A stretch of DNA of 64,000 nt from Wallemia ichthyophaga EXF-994. Its lineage: Eukaryota > Basidiomycota > Wallemiomycetes > Wallemiales > Wallemiaceae. Shown piece after piece: positions 10,959-20,123 of the stretch; positions within the stretch are counted from its first letter, which is position 1, and each line of letters begins with the position of its first letter. A program made the translations under genes and the position numbers. The notes beneath the pieces are model-generated. The model saw only the letters and a program-made list of their open reading frames with translations. It had not been told where the DNA came from and made no database searches. The DNA lies in the NCBI RefSeq assembly GCF_000400465.1, contig NW_008806294.1, positions 116,780 through 180,779 of the forward strand, written 5' to 3'.

Positions 10959-13248
10959 TCAATGCCTCGATTTACCAGTCATCCTCAAGTAATCCTTAAA
11001 GGCATACTCAATAGATCTATTGATGAGATTTTGAGGCAATTTCCTAACCTGATCGAGAATATCGCCTCTGCTCGCACTCCCAAGGATCACCTTCATCGAT
11101 TGACTAACAACTGGGAGGGGTATGAATCGAGTCAATATTTCAATAGCTGCATCTTTGCCTGCTTCCGATATCTCATATTCTTCAGCGGTGGGGAATATTG
11201 CGTTAGATTGAGATTCCTGATCCGACTCTGGCTGTAACTTTGACTTTGACTGATCTGACTTTGACTGCGACTCATCCAACTTTTCCTTTACAGTGAAATC
11301 TTCGTCTTGTTCTCGAGCGAGGACCTCTAACTCTTTTGTTATGTCATTGATTTTACCATTCACATTGTAGTTGTCGTTGTCTGTGCCATTATCTGTGCCA
11401 TTATCTGCCACTTGGCTCACTTCTTGGTGTCCCACTTCCGACTCCTCCTTCTCCCTTCCTTGCTTTTCTGCTTTTCCTCTCTTGCCCTCCCTCACGTCTT
11501 TCTCGAGAAGATTCTCACCCAACCCAAACCAAGTCGCGAGGAATTTATTGCGTTCTTTAAATGAGTACAGAGTGCATGACTTGGCCCAGCTACTCATCCT
11601 TGACACTAATGTAGGTGGCTTTTAAAGTTAGTAAGCAGGAAATGAAAAAAAGAGACTCACTGTATCAGGATCAACGACTTGAATTTTACCATGCCAACCC
11701 ACTCTAGCTGAAAGATGGTGCTGTTTAGCGATAAAGTTTTTGTACGGATTGAAAGCAGCGCCCGAGACTGTCTGTTCAATCCACTCCTCCACATTTCCAT
11801 TACGTACCCATCTCGCCTCTGTTAGTGGCTGTTTCGTCTCGAGTGCGCACTCGATGGTAATGGATTGTTCGTTAAGCTGGGGTAGTCCATCACTTTCTCC
11901 CTGTTCTGTCGCCATTAATCTCTGTAGCGGTGGTACCGTCTCATCTTGAACATCAAGCATATGCTTCTGTTTAGAAAGCGGTATGTAAGATTCCTTCTCG
12001 CTATCCAACATTTCAACAATTATACCAGGACATATTCGCATCGTGTCAGCCTGGTCAGCGTCCAATTGAGCTTTGTGTGTGCTGAGTATGATTTGCTTTT
12101 CGCTTTCTGGGAGATAGCTTGTACTTTCTACCATGTTGGATAAAGGATCATCCACCCGCTGTAGACGCATCCTCATCGATACGACACCCTCTTTGCGCTT
12201 GATGATTATGTGTTCAATCAGCTCGGCGTCTAGAACTATCCGACGTGTGTTAAGTGCGTATGATATTGATACTCTGTTCGAGGATGGCTCGAGGATGCCG
12301 GTCTTGTCCATTTTTTCTTCGATTTCGCGGATTTTACTGTCGATGGGGTCGTGTGTGGATGTGTCTGTTGATCTGTCTGCTGACTCCTCGTCATGAGAGG
12401 GTGGAAGTGGGATAGTACCACGCTTACTCTCCACAGTAGCTGGAGAAGCAAAGTACAATCTCAACCTGGCGTTTTCCTTGGCTGCGTCAGTCTCCTTACA
12501 TTCTTCCTCATCTGGCTGCTTCCATTGCCAGTTTATAGAAGGGATAGAGATAGCAGTAATTCTGAAATCGGTCAAAGTTCTTCTCTTGTCATCTGGATGA
12601 CAATTTTTTGTCCTATCTCTACCAGCAACAGGAGTAGATCTAACTGCTTTCGCCTGCCTCTTTGTAGATCTGTTATTGGTGTTACCAGAGTTCATAGCAT
12701 TATGCGATCGTTTGTTTGAATTCAATTGCTGGTCTTGATTATTCGCCGGGAAATTTGGACGCTGAGGGATAGCGGCGTGTGTTCTTTGATATTTATGCTG
12801 AGGATGGCGTTTGTGGTTGGTTTCGTGAGCGTAAGATTTATTTAGGAAGCCGGTGTAAGTGTTAGTCCGTCCACGCTTCGTTGGTGGCTCAGGCTCGGAA
12901 CGATTGGGAGCAAGTGGGGGCGGATGAGGAGGTGGATAGTAAGACTGAGTGGGTATGTTTATAGGCACGGGCTGTGCAATTGGCTGCGTCGGATGAGGCT
13001 GAGGATAGAAATAAGCTGCGTTGGTGTACGCGCTGTTGAAGGCTGCGTATTCTTGGTGATGGTGGGAGTAAGAATGCGTATACTGCGAGGGTATTTGTTG
13101 AATATCTTCTGCTCTGTGTCCATAACCATCTGTGTGATGTTAGAATTACAGCGTGTAAAGGACACACAGAGCACTGACAATTATCAAACGAATTCACAGG
13201 ATTGCTAGCTTTTTCGTGCTTCTGCTGCGCTGATTGCCTCTTTGACAT
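10959..13248 (-). CDS. Uncharacterised protein with disordered N-terminus and conserved-looking core
   Basis: Three exons (13179-13248, 11661-13129, 10959-11618; introns 49 and 42 nt) encode 732 residues. I do not recognise a family. Residues ~25-110 are rich in His, Gln, Tyr and Pro, followed by a basic low-complexity stretch. A folded-looking segment in the middle (ALNTRRIVLDAELIEHIIIK, SMRMRLQRV) contains beta-rich sequence; a second one (ARWVRNGNVEEWIEQTVSG, LSARVGWHGKIQVVDPDT) continues across intron 2. The C-terminal third is charged (Lys/Glu, Asn/Asp repeats) and ends in an amphipathic part. The nuclear-type basic composition hints at a chromatin or RNA role, but nothing diagnostic is seen. 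Its start lies 60 bp from a divergent gene. Confidence 0.75.
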
Positions 13249-13308
13249 ATAAATTCAAGGTTGATGACAGCTCTTGTTCACCCTTTACCACCACCAATCA
13301 ATTTCATT

Positions 13309-14132
13309 ATGGATGCGCCTGCACCTGCAGCTCGCAGGTCGGCTTCAGGACGTGCACAGATGTTAAATGGCCTACGCAAACCTTCACAGCTTGAGATTGA
13401 GCAGCATGACTTTATCGTGAGTTGTTATACGTCTTGAGCATATACAACGGCTAATCACGCGTTTTATTTTACCAGCTACAACAACAACAAGCCACCATCG
13501 ATCAGCTTGCAAGTCTGCAGGCTCAGACCCAGCAGATATTCGCTCAAATGGATTTGAATGGTGCACACGCGCCCAACAACCGCGAAGCAATCTCAAATAA
13601 TATGCAGAACATGACAAGAACACGCAGATTATCTAGTAATCCTCCTCCAACCAGCGCTAATCATCGCTCCAATACTCCCTTCAAAGGCCGTAGACCGGCA
13701 AGCTTAAACCTGTCAGCACTCAACACCGCAGCACCAATTCATGAGGAGCTACATAATGCTCCACTACCACACACTGCGATTCACAATTCCAACCAACCTC
13801 ATCGCAACAACAACGCCAGCAAGAGAAAAACTTACTCTAACTTGGGCCACCTCCCTCCAGTTCCGCAGTCTGCACCTGCTAACGCTCCAAATGGAAGACA
13901 TTCCTCCTTCCGTGTCCCTTCAGCACTCAATTCTGCAAACAACGCTCCTCAAGGTTGCGTGAGACAACCACGTGGTCCACCTTCAGAAAACCTCGAGGCT
14001 GTTAACTTTAGCTCCAGACAACGCAAATTGGCAAGTAGACGTTTGTCTGGTTTGGCTGGCATAGCTGGCGCTAGACGTAGAGTCAGTGTGGCTCCTACTG
14101 GTGACCCAATCGATGCATCAAATGGCGATTAA
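13309..14132 (+). CDS. Small basic, low-complexity protein, unknown function
   Basis: Exons 13309-13416 and 13476-14132 (59-nt intron, phase 0) encode 254 residues. The N-terminal ~70 residues form a short predicted coiled coil (QLEIEQHDFI|LQQQQATIDQLASLQAQTQQ); the rest is disordered and rich in Asn, Pro, Ser and Arg, with repeated RRxS-like sites (RRRVSVAP, TRRLSSN, RRLSGL) that could be basophilic kinase sites. No known domain is recognised. The coiled coil crossing the intron in frame is the main support for the gene model. It shares a 60-bp interval with the divergent gene at 10959-13248. Confidence 0.7.
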
Positions 14133-14569
14133 ACTGTGTTTATTTTAACACTCCCCTCGAACACCCCAAGCATTATTTACGTTCTACGTACATTCACAAT
14201 CTCTTTGTATTATAGTGATATCAGCAATCCATTCAAATGTTTTCTTGTGACGCGCCAGTTTGGGAACGAATGCTACAAATGATACGAATACTACGAATGC
14301 TATAAATACGACGCAGGGATAGAAGGAGCATACTGCGGAATGAGCCTTGGCAATACTATCCGCGACGTACGTATGTGCCCCTTCAATCAGTGCATGGTGT
14401 CACTCGAGGTAGAAGCTAAATCACCTTGATTATACGCAACACAAGATTTGGCGAACGTCCTAATACATTTCGTAGTACAGAATCGAACCTATCTATTACA
14501 CTCTAGAATAGCACAAAAAAATGTCTTCAGCAGTAGCAAAGGTTGAGGAAAATTATGATTAAAATTCTT
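14133..14569. other. Intergenic; no gene seen
   Basis: A 437-bp spacer without a credible ORF. It contains a loose 9-bp pattern (ATACGAATACTACGAATGC around 14280-14310) of unknown meaning. Confidence 0.5.
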
Positions 14570-14576
14570 AAAAAAA
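14570..14576 (-). terminator. Pol III terminator (T7) after permuted tRNA
   Basis: On the minus strand seven consecutive T begin 6 nt after the last base of the tRNA 5' half. A pol III stop directly after the 5' half, and none between the halves, fits one transcript reading 3' half then 5' half. Confidence 0.8.
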
Positions 14577-14582
14577 TCATAG

Positions 14583-14658
14583 CCGTAGTCGAATACTCTA
14601 CCATTGAGCCAGCCGGCCGTGGTGACCGACGCAGGGCTCGAACCTGCAACCTTTCGAT
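14583..14658 (-). tRNA. Circularly permuted tRNA-Arg(ACG): 3' half precedes 5' half
   Basis: Reading the minus strand, nucleotides 38-73 of a tRNA (14658 down to 14623) come first, then four bases CCAC, then nucleotides 1-37 (14618 down to 14583). Joined at 37/38 they make a complete cloverleaf: all seven acceptor pairs form across the two halves (two are G-U), D-stem GCTC/GAGT with loop containing GG, anticodon stem TTCGA/TCGAA with loop CTACGGA (anticodon ACG, Arg), variable loop AGGTT, T-stem GCAGG/CCTGC with loop TTCGAGC, discriminator A. U8, A14, G18, G19 and A21 are present. Internal promoter elements are intact but in reversed order: B box 14634-14644, A box 14601-14611. Leader and trailer can pair (6 bp) next to the junction, and C32 can pair with G at leader position -3, the A-I pair used by the eukaryotic splicing endonuclease. 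Confidence 0.85.
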
Positions 14659-14665
14659 ATCAGCT

Positions 14666-14680
14666 ACTCCCATTGAGTTA
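14666..14680 (-). other. D-arm-like relic in the leader of the permuted tRNA
   Basis: The leader contains ACTCAATGGGAGT, close to the true D-arm of the 5' half (GCTCAATGGTAGAGT). No matching acceptor strand precedes it. It looks like the remains of the 5' half of an upstream tandem tRNA copy. Confidence 0.5.
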
Positions 14681-15062
14681 TTTTGAACTGAAAGCTTTAC
14701 TTAAATCAACACAATATAATAAAAGAACAAACTTGCACAAAGAAATGCTCAATTAGTGCAAAACTAATACCTTCAGTTATGTGGGAACATAGACACTAGA
14801 AAATATCTACGTGCTGAAGTAGAGTTTTTAGATGCACAAAATCAAAGTTTAGGAAGTCGACTTGTAAGTCCACTCGCAAGCGCTATGCCACCTGTGCAAA
14901 ACAAGAAAAAACATGTGTTCAAACCACTTGGTATCTGATATAGATATCTGATATAAATAGTTAACTCCACGACGATGACAAAATGCTAAAGTATGATATG
15001 ATATCCCTAAGTTGGTATGCTTTGAGTTCTCTGTCGTGACAATCTCCTGCCAATGACCACCT

Positions 15063-15907
15063 TCAGTCCTTGTAAGTGCGGCACCAATAAATATGGTCTC
15101 TGAAAAGGCGATCGTCGAAATCCATCTTGTACTCCATAGTATGCAGATGGCAAAATACGCACTCGACCCACAACTTTGTAAGACAGGTAAAGTTCTGATC
15201 ATAGAGCGCATTTCTAAACTGCTCTATCCACACGAGCGCAAATCTATCATACGCGACAGAGGTAGAGTCAAGTAGACTACCGAAATTTATGTAGAGGGAT
15301 TCCACACGCGGGTAATTTACCTTGAGGATGGAAGCCAGACCCGGAATGAGTGTTGGCTGTGCAGCGCCAAAGCCCATTCTGAGGTGAGTGACAGTGGTGA
15401 GTGCTGGTAATTTCTCGAGATGGTGAAGGTCATCACAAGCCATCTCGAGCGTAGTGACACGTTTGAGCTTGTTGTTAATCATCACAGAGGTTGACAGAAC
15501 TTCTGCCTTGAGTTGGCCATCGACCTCGCTGTCGTCATTGATGTTGAGTCTCAATTTCTAAACAAAGTAAGCACATCTGAGACGCAGGGCTGCGATCCTA
15601 CCTCTACGCTCATACAGATATGTTTATCGTTGAGTAGCTGTGTCAAGCTGACCAATTGCCGGCTTATTTCTTTGGGAGTGACAGGCACGAATCTAGAGAT
15701 GCCGAGATAAGACAGCGATGGGGAAACGTTGAGAGTTTTGAAAAGAGCGTTGTAGCTGAGAATGCGCAGGGTTTTGCATGTAAGTGTGAGTGCGAGTGGG
15801 GAGATATCGACGATCATTTCCAGGATCTCAAGCGGAAGCTTGCCGAGGTGGCAGGTGAGCATGTAGCCTAAGCTATTGCGCGGCAATTGCACGGCTCTTG
15901 ACAGCAT
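15063..15907 (-). CDS. F-box-like/LRR-type protein, unknown target
   Basis: Exons 15602-15907 and 15063-15557 (44-nt intron, phase 0) encode 266 residues. Near the N-terminus LGKLPLEILEMIVDISPLALTLTCKTLR resembles an F-box (Pro-Leu-Glu-Ile core, hydrophobic helix, Cys-Lys-x-Leu-Arg); the rest has weak leucine-rich-repeat character (LEKLPALTTVTHLRMGFG, YPRVESLYINFGSLL). This fits the large, fast-evolving basidiomycete families of F-box proteins that feed SCF ubiquitin ligases, but similarity is weak. The Met at 15907 is the first ATG; 17 upstream codons are open but lack one. The short C-terminus may mean that more exons exist. Confidence 0.55.
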
Positions 15908-16129
15908 TTTTGTGATGATAGAAAGTGGTGGTAGGGGATCAAGGGGGAAAGCGGGCAAAAACGGGAGATGTGGACTGTGAAAATATCATGAGTAGCGATT
16001 TAATTGAAATACGTTGTACATGCCTCTAGTCGACATTCAGACACCTTCATTAGATCCGGAATGTCACATTCCTGATGAGCATAATGTACGCGAAATACCC
16101 CGTCATCCTTACACAAACGCATACAACAA

Positions 16130-17407
16130 ATGCTACAAGAACTTCTTGCATTTGCGTATGAAGCGCCCAGTCTCCCTATTCCCAATTTGTGCGCGTCGCT
16201 CGTTCTCCCCCTCCAAGCGCGTCTATTAGTAGCGCCACCATCAAACTCAAACACTACAACGAGAGTTGTCTTGCTATTTCTAGCTATCAGCGTTGCTGCA
16301 CTGGGCGAGACTCCAGACACACGCGACAACTTCATCATTGGTTTCACCTACAATGTTTTCATTTTCGCCAGTTGCATGCATTCAGTGCATCTAACTTTCA
16401 CCACACGTAGCCGAATCGACACGCCCAAGATCATTTCCTTCTCCCAACACGACCACCACGATTTAGGGTGGGGTGGTGCGGTCGAGATGCTGACCAAGTG
16501 GGTGTTGCTATCCATTCTCTTTCTCCGTCTTCATCTGACAGGCGCGCAGCCTTCGAGGAATCGGGATGAGCTGGGGGATTGCGCACGAGAAGCTGCCGGC
16601 AGTGTATGAAAATTTTGCTTCGAGCCTTCTACTCGATATAGTCAAACATCACGTCATCTCACTCTCCGCTATGGCCGCACTTTCGCGTTTTGGCCAGCAC
16701 AATCACGGTAAGACGCTGTGCGAATTGGTGGGGTGCGATGTAGCCATCACTGTCGCCATGTTCGGACTTGCTTGGTCTGCTATCACTTTGACGTATAACA
16801 TATACTCACTTTGTGTCTATACTCTCGCTAAATTGTGCGACTTGCCTTTTGATAACTACAGGTGGCCGCCACTGTTTGGGAACCCTCTCGCCGCTGATAG
16901 CATACGCACGTTCTGGAACGATAAATGGCAGTGTTCCTTTAGGCGTCACTTTATTATGTGCGGATATAAGCCGGTTTTTCACTCGCTCAATAGTCTGTGC
17001 ATTCCTGGTGATATTCCCCACTATTGCGGTATTATTGGTGCCTTCACTGTCAGTGGTCTTCTCCATGAATACTGCATAAGGTGCACGTCTGGTAAGATGC
17101 TCATGTATGGCTCATATCCTACTTTCAAATTTTTCATCATGTGGGTGATTAAGACTTGGAAAACAATTCCTAACAGTGTACATTATACAGCTCCGGCTTG
17201 GCAATTGTAGTCGAGAACTTGGTAAAGGAATGCACCGGTCGGAGAGTCGGAGGCATTTATGGTCGCTTATGGACCTGGTCCCTCCTCTTCATCCCCGCAC
17301 TTCACATGTCTAGACAATGTCTTCTTGCGTTCGGTCCGATGTCAGACTTTGTGGATTGGGAGGTATGGAGGTGGTTTGTACCTCTCTCGTTCGCCATCAA
17401 AGCGTAG
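16130..17407 (+). CDS. Wax-synthase-like membrane-bound O-acyltransferase
   Basis: Exons 16130-16501, 16542-17140 and 17191-17407 (introns 40 and 50 nt) encode 395 residues with several hydrophobic segments, consistent with a multi-pass ER protein. The first junction restores KW|ARSLRGIGMSWG, the second FKFFII|SGLAIVVENL. The block FWNDKWQCSFRRHF followed by FTVSGLLHEY, with His inside a membrane helix, is the signature of the fungal/plant wax-synthase branch of MBOAT enzymes, which use an acyl-CoA to acylate an alcohol or a natural product. Acceptor substrate cannot be inferred. The second donor was set at GTGGGT (17141) because only that choice gives the correct frame. Confidence 0.8.
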
Positions 17408-17647
17408 GATAGCAATATACCCAAAGCACATGCATACTATAACTCTCATTGAGTTAACTCAATAACTTATTACTCATGAATAGCATTTATTAATTTCGGA
17501 AGCTGTGTGATCAGCGGTCTCAGGCACACTAAAAAGGTGGCAGATGACTATGAGACATTGCCGAGGAACTGTTTCAAAGAGCTTGTGATGTCTAGATGAC
17601 TGCATAGCTTCGGGTATTACTAAATTGTCCCACACAGCAATCTGAGA

Positions 17648-17654
17648 TATATAA
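17648..17654 (+). promoter_or_regulatory. TATA box of the secreted lectin gene
   Basis: TATATAA lies 33 bp upstream of the start codon. Few genes in the window have such an element, so it suggests a regulated, highly expressed gene. Confidence 0.6.
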
Positions 17655-17687
17655 GAGGGTCTTCTTTCTTCCTTAAAGACCGTTAAA

Positions 17688-18434
17688 ATGAAGGTTCAAA
17701 TTGTTACACTCGCAACTATCGCAGCGCTCGCAGCTGCATTGCCACAAGGTGGTGAGCCTCCAAGTGGAACAGCATCTGAAACGTCTATGTCCACCATGCC
17801 AACAGAGAGCACATCTATGCCAGGAGAAACATCTACAATGCCCCCAGAAGAGACGTCTACAATGCCTCCAGAAGAAACGTCTACAATGCCCCCAGAAGAA
17901 ACCTCCACTATGCCTCCAGAGGAAACGTCTACTATGCCTCCAGATAGCACATCAACGATGCCAAACGGCGTGCCTGCACCAACAGAGACGGGCATGGCGA
18001 TCCATCCAAATGGTAACATGAGCAAGTGCGTGGATGTTGCCGGAGCAGAATTCAGCAATGGAACACCAGTGCAAATCTACGACTGCAACGACACAGAAGC
18101 CCAGAAATTCGTTTTTACAGAGGGTGAGACAAAAGTGAAGGTGAGTTGGTCTTGCAGTATACACGAAGCATGAGCTTACACTAATTCCCATCAGGTGGCC
18201 AACCACGATTACTGTCTCGATGCAGGCTCAGATCCAGCCTCTGGAACAATGGCGAAAATTTGGCAGTGCTATGAGGATCTGGATGCACAATCTTTCTATT
18301 ACACTGACGACTACAGAATGGCAGTCTTGGGAGAAGGGCTGTGTCTCGATCTTACCGACGGCATGATGGCGAATGGGACGGTGTTACAGACCTGGTACTG
18401 CACCGACAACAACACCAACCAGATCTGGAATTGA
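17688..18434 (+). CDS. Secreted ricin-B-type lectin with mucin-like Thr/Pro repeats
   Basis: Exons 17688-18140 and 18195-18434 (54-nt intron) encode 230 residues. Signal peptide MKVQIVTLATIAALAAALP, then a Ser/Thr/Pro linker with five tandem TSTMPPEE units, likely O-mannosylated, then a single beta-trefoil-like domain (CVDVAGAEFSNGTPVQIYDC; DYCLDAGSDPASGTMAKIWQC; LCLDLTDGMMANGTVLQTWYC ... NQIW). The three CxD...Q-W-C units match the ricin-B QxW pattern, so carbohydrate binding is probable. Location is the wall or medium. It neighbours a hydrophobin gene and both have TATA boxes. The ligand is unknown. Confidence 0.85.
17829..17948 (+). repeat. 24-bp coding minisatellite, five units
   Basis: Five in-frame 24-bp units encode TSTMPPEE (the last ends PDS). 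Third-position differences between units show it is not a very recent expansion. Confidence 0.85.
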
Positions 18435-18568
18435 GTTATCTGGACATATTGATTGTAATTCATCCCATAACGACATAACTTTAATCATGACATCATTAAG
18501 ATAACGAGTATGAGGAATGTATTCATATTTTGGTGTGCTGAAGGAAGGACCAGGCAGGCACGGAGGAG

Positions 18569-19258
18569 ATGCGAGAGCAGAAGCAAGCACGAAGGATAGC
18601 ACGAGGAAGGCACGAACGTCGAGGAGCAGGAGCAGCGTCAAGTTACAGGATACCCAGAGCTATGAGAACAATGAAAGCAGTGGACACACAAGCGCAACTC
18701 AACGACATAGCCGAGTTCGTCAAGCAGACAAGGCGATCGAAGCACATGCGCACGCGCACGCACTTAGACACAGACACAGAAACAGACACAGATGTAACCG
18801 CACATGGATCCACACTGATGGGAGAAATGCGGCGACGCCACGAGAGAGAAGTCGCAGCATTGAAGCAGACCCACCTAGAAGAGATATCAGCAGCATGTCG
18901 ATATCTGCGCGAGAAGACACAACCATCACTAGCATCGCCTTTGTCTAATGCGCACGACGCGCACAAGAAGAGGAGGCGTGGACGCGACTCAGGCATACTC
19001 TCTCTAGATACACGCGATACGAATATAACGCAGGAGCAGATCAATATGGCAATTAACCAACGCGATAGATTTCTCAGGGAAGCTGCACGTAAGAAGGACA
19101 CATCAGGCAGATCAGAAACAGCACACACAGCAAACTCGGCACGCACAGTACACACAGCACACGATATACATCAACCTCAACCTCGACGTCAATCCACTCT
19201 GCCGAGCATAAGCTTAATGTTTCCAGGCTACTTTGACCGCAGCAGAGGGGATATATAG
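18569..19258 (+). CDS. Basic coiled-coil/low-complexity protein, unknown
   Basis: A single-exon ORF of 229 residues with ATG start. Composition is rich in Arg, Thr, His and Ala; a short acidic-Thr run (DTDTETDTD) arises from an ACACAG-type simple repeat; a helical stretch (LMGEMRRRHEREVAALKQTHLEEISAACRYL) could form a coiled coil. No family is recognised. The opposite strand also has a long ORF (18643-19155), but the helix pattern and C-terminal LPSISLMFPGYF favour this strand. It could be a spurious or young gene. Confidence 0.45.
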   Translation: MREQKQARRIARGRHERRGAGAASSYRIPRAMRTMKAVDTQAQLNDIAEFVKQTRRSKHMRTRTHLDTDTETDTDVTAHGSTLMGEMRRRHEREVAALKQTHLEEISAACRYLREKTQPSLASPLSNAHDAHKKRRRGRDSGILSLDTRDTNITQEQINMAINQRDRFLREAARKKDTSGRSETAHTANSARTVHTAHDIHQPQPRRQSTLPSISLMFPGYFDRSRGDI

Positions 19259-19547
19259 AGACATGTACATCATCTTATGTTATATCAAATTACATTATAC
19301 CACATATACCCACGTACATACGCACGGCGAACGAATTGGGACACGCGGCTGAACGAATAGCACTGCAGCGGACATGGCAACGGAAATGGACACGGAATTG
19401 ATCGAGACTCTCTTCACCTTCCTTTTATGGCTAGTGAGCGTGTTTAGTGCGAGACTTTCGAATACCAAAACCAAAAAAGTGAGTCGGGGAATCGGGCAGT
19501 CGGGCAGCCGGGGAGACTAAGACAGACTAAAAAGGTAATATGAGAGC

Positions 19548-19554
19548 TATAAAA
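19548..19554 (+). promoter_or_regulatory. TATA box of the hydrophobin gene
   Basis: TATAAAA lies 52 bp upstream of the hydrophobin ATG, in the usual position for strongly expressed fungal structural genes. Confidence 0.7.
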
Positions 19555-19606
19555 GAGGCAGGCGAGAAATCTCTTACTTTACAACGCAAAACACAACCAC
19601 AACACA

Positions 19607-19968
19607 ATGATTGCTCAAACCATCTTCGCTACCGCTCTCGCCGCCACTGTCTCGGCCGGATGGACCTCTAAGACTGGCTCATGTAACACAGGCACCCTCT
19701 CATGCTGTAACACCAACAAGAAGGTGCAGAAGTCCACCGGTGAAGAGAGCGGTCTCCTTCACACTGGCGACGTCCTCGACCAAGTTGCCATCCAATGTAC
19801 TCAGATCCCAGCTCTCATTGGCGTTGCTATAGAAGGTGAGTAAATGCGTTTGTTTTATATGGCAATTGACACCCCTCAGATGAATGTAAGAACACTCCAA
19901 CCTGTTGTGAGGACGTTGAGGACGATGGTCTCGTCGGTATCAACTGCACCCCTATCTCCCTCATCTAA
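19607..19968 (+). CDS. Class I hydrophobin
   Basis: Exons 19607-19835 and 19880-19968 (44-nt intron, phase 1) encode 105 residues. A signal peptide (MIAQTIFATALAATVSA) is followed by eight cysteines in the hydrophobin order C-CC-C-C-CC-C: SCNTGTLSCC, QCTQIP, DECKNTPTCC, NCTPISLI. Half of them come from each exon, so the splice is needed to complete the pattern. Spacing fits class I rather than class II. The product should be secreted and assemble into amphipathic layers on the wall or spores. It is one of the few genes here with a clear TATA box. Confidence 0.93.
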
Positions 19969-20123
19969 GCTGGTTAGATGTATGCTTTATGCTTTGTATA
20001 ACCCGACACATTTGATACTACTTAATAGCTACATTCTGAGTTGTAAAAATTGCACATAAGACATCGCAGACATAGCAACATGGACATATCAGCGCCCGAA
20101 ATAAATCTGTATTTACACACCAA

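Noticed and set aside
14470-14500. GAATCGAACC string resembling a second tRNA T-loop
   Set aside because: Flanking bases do not form a T-stem and no other tRNA arms are nearby.
18643-19155. 170-residue minus-strand ORF opposite the 18569-19258 gene
   Set aside because: Composition is low-complexity Cys/Ser/Val from the complement of the Thr/Arg-rich strand; no family features and no sensible neighbours.
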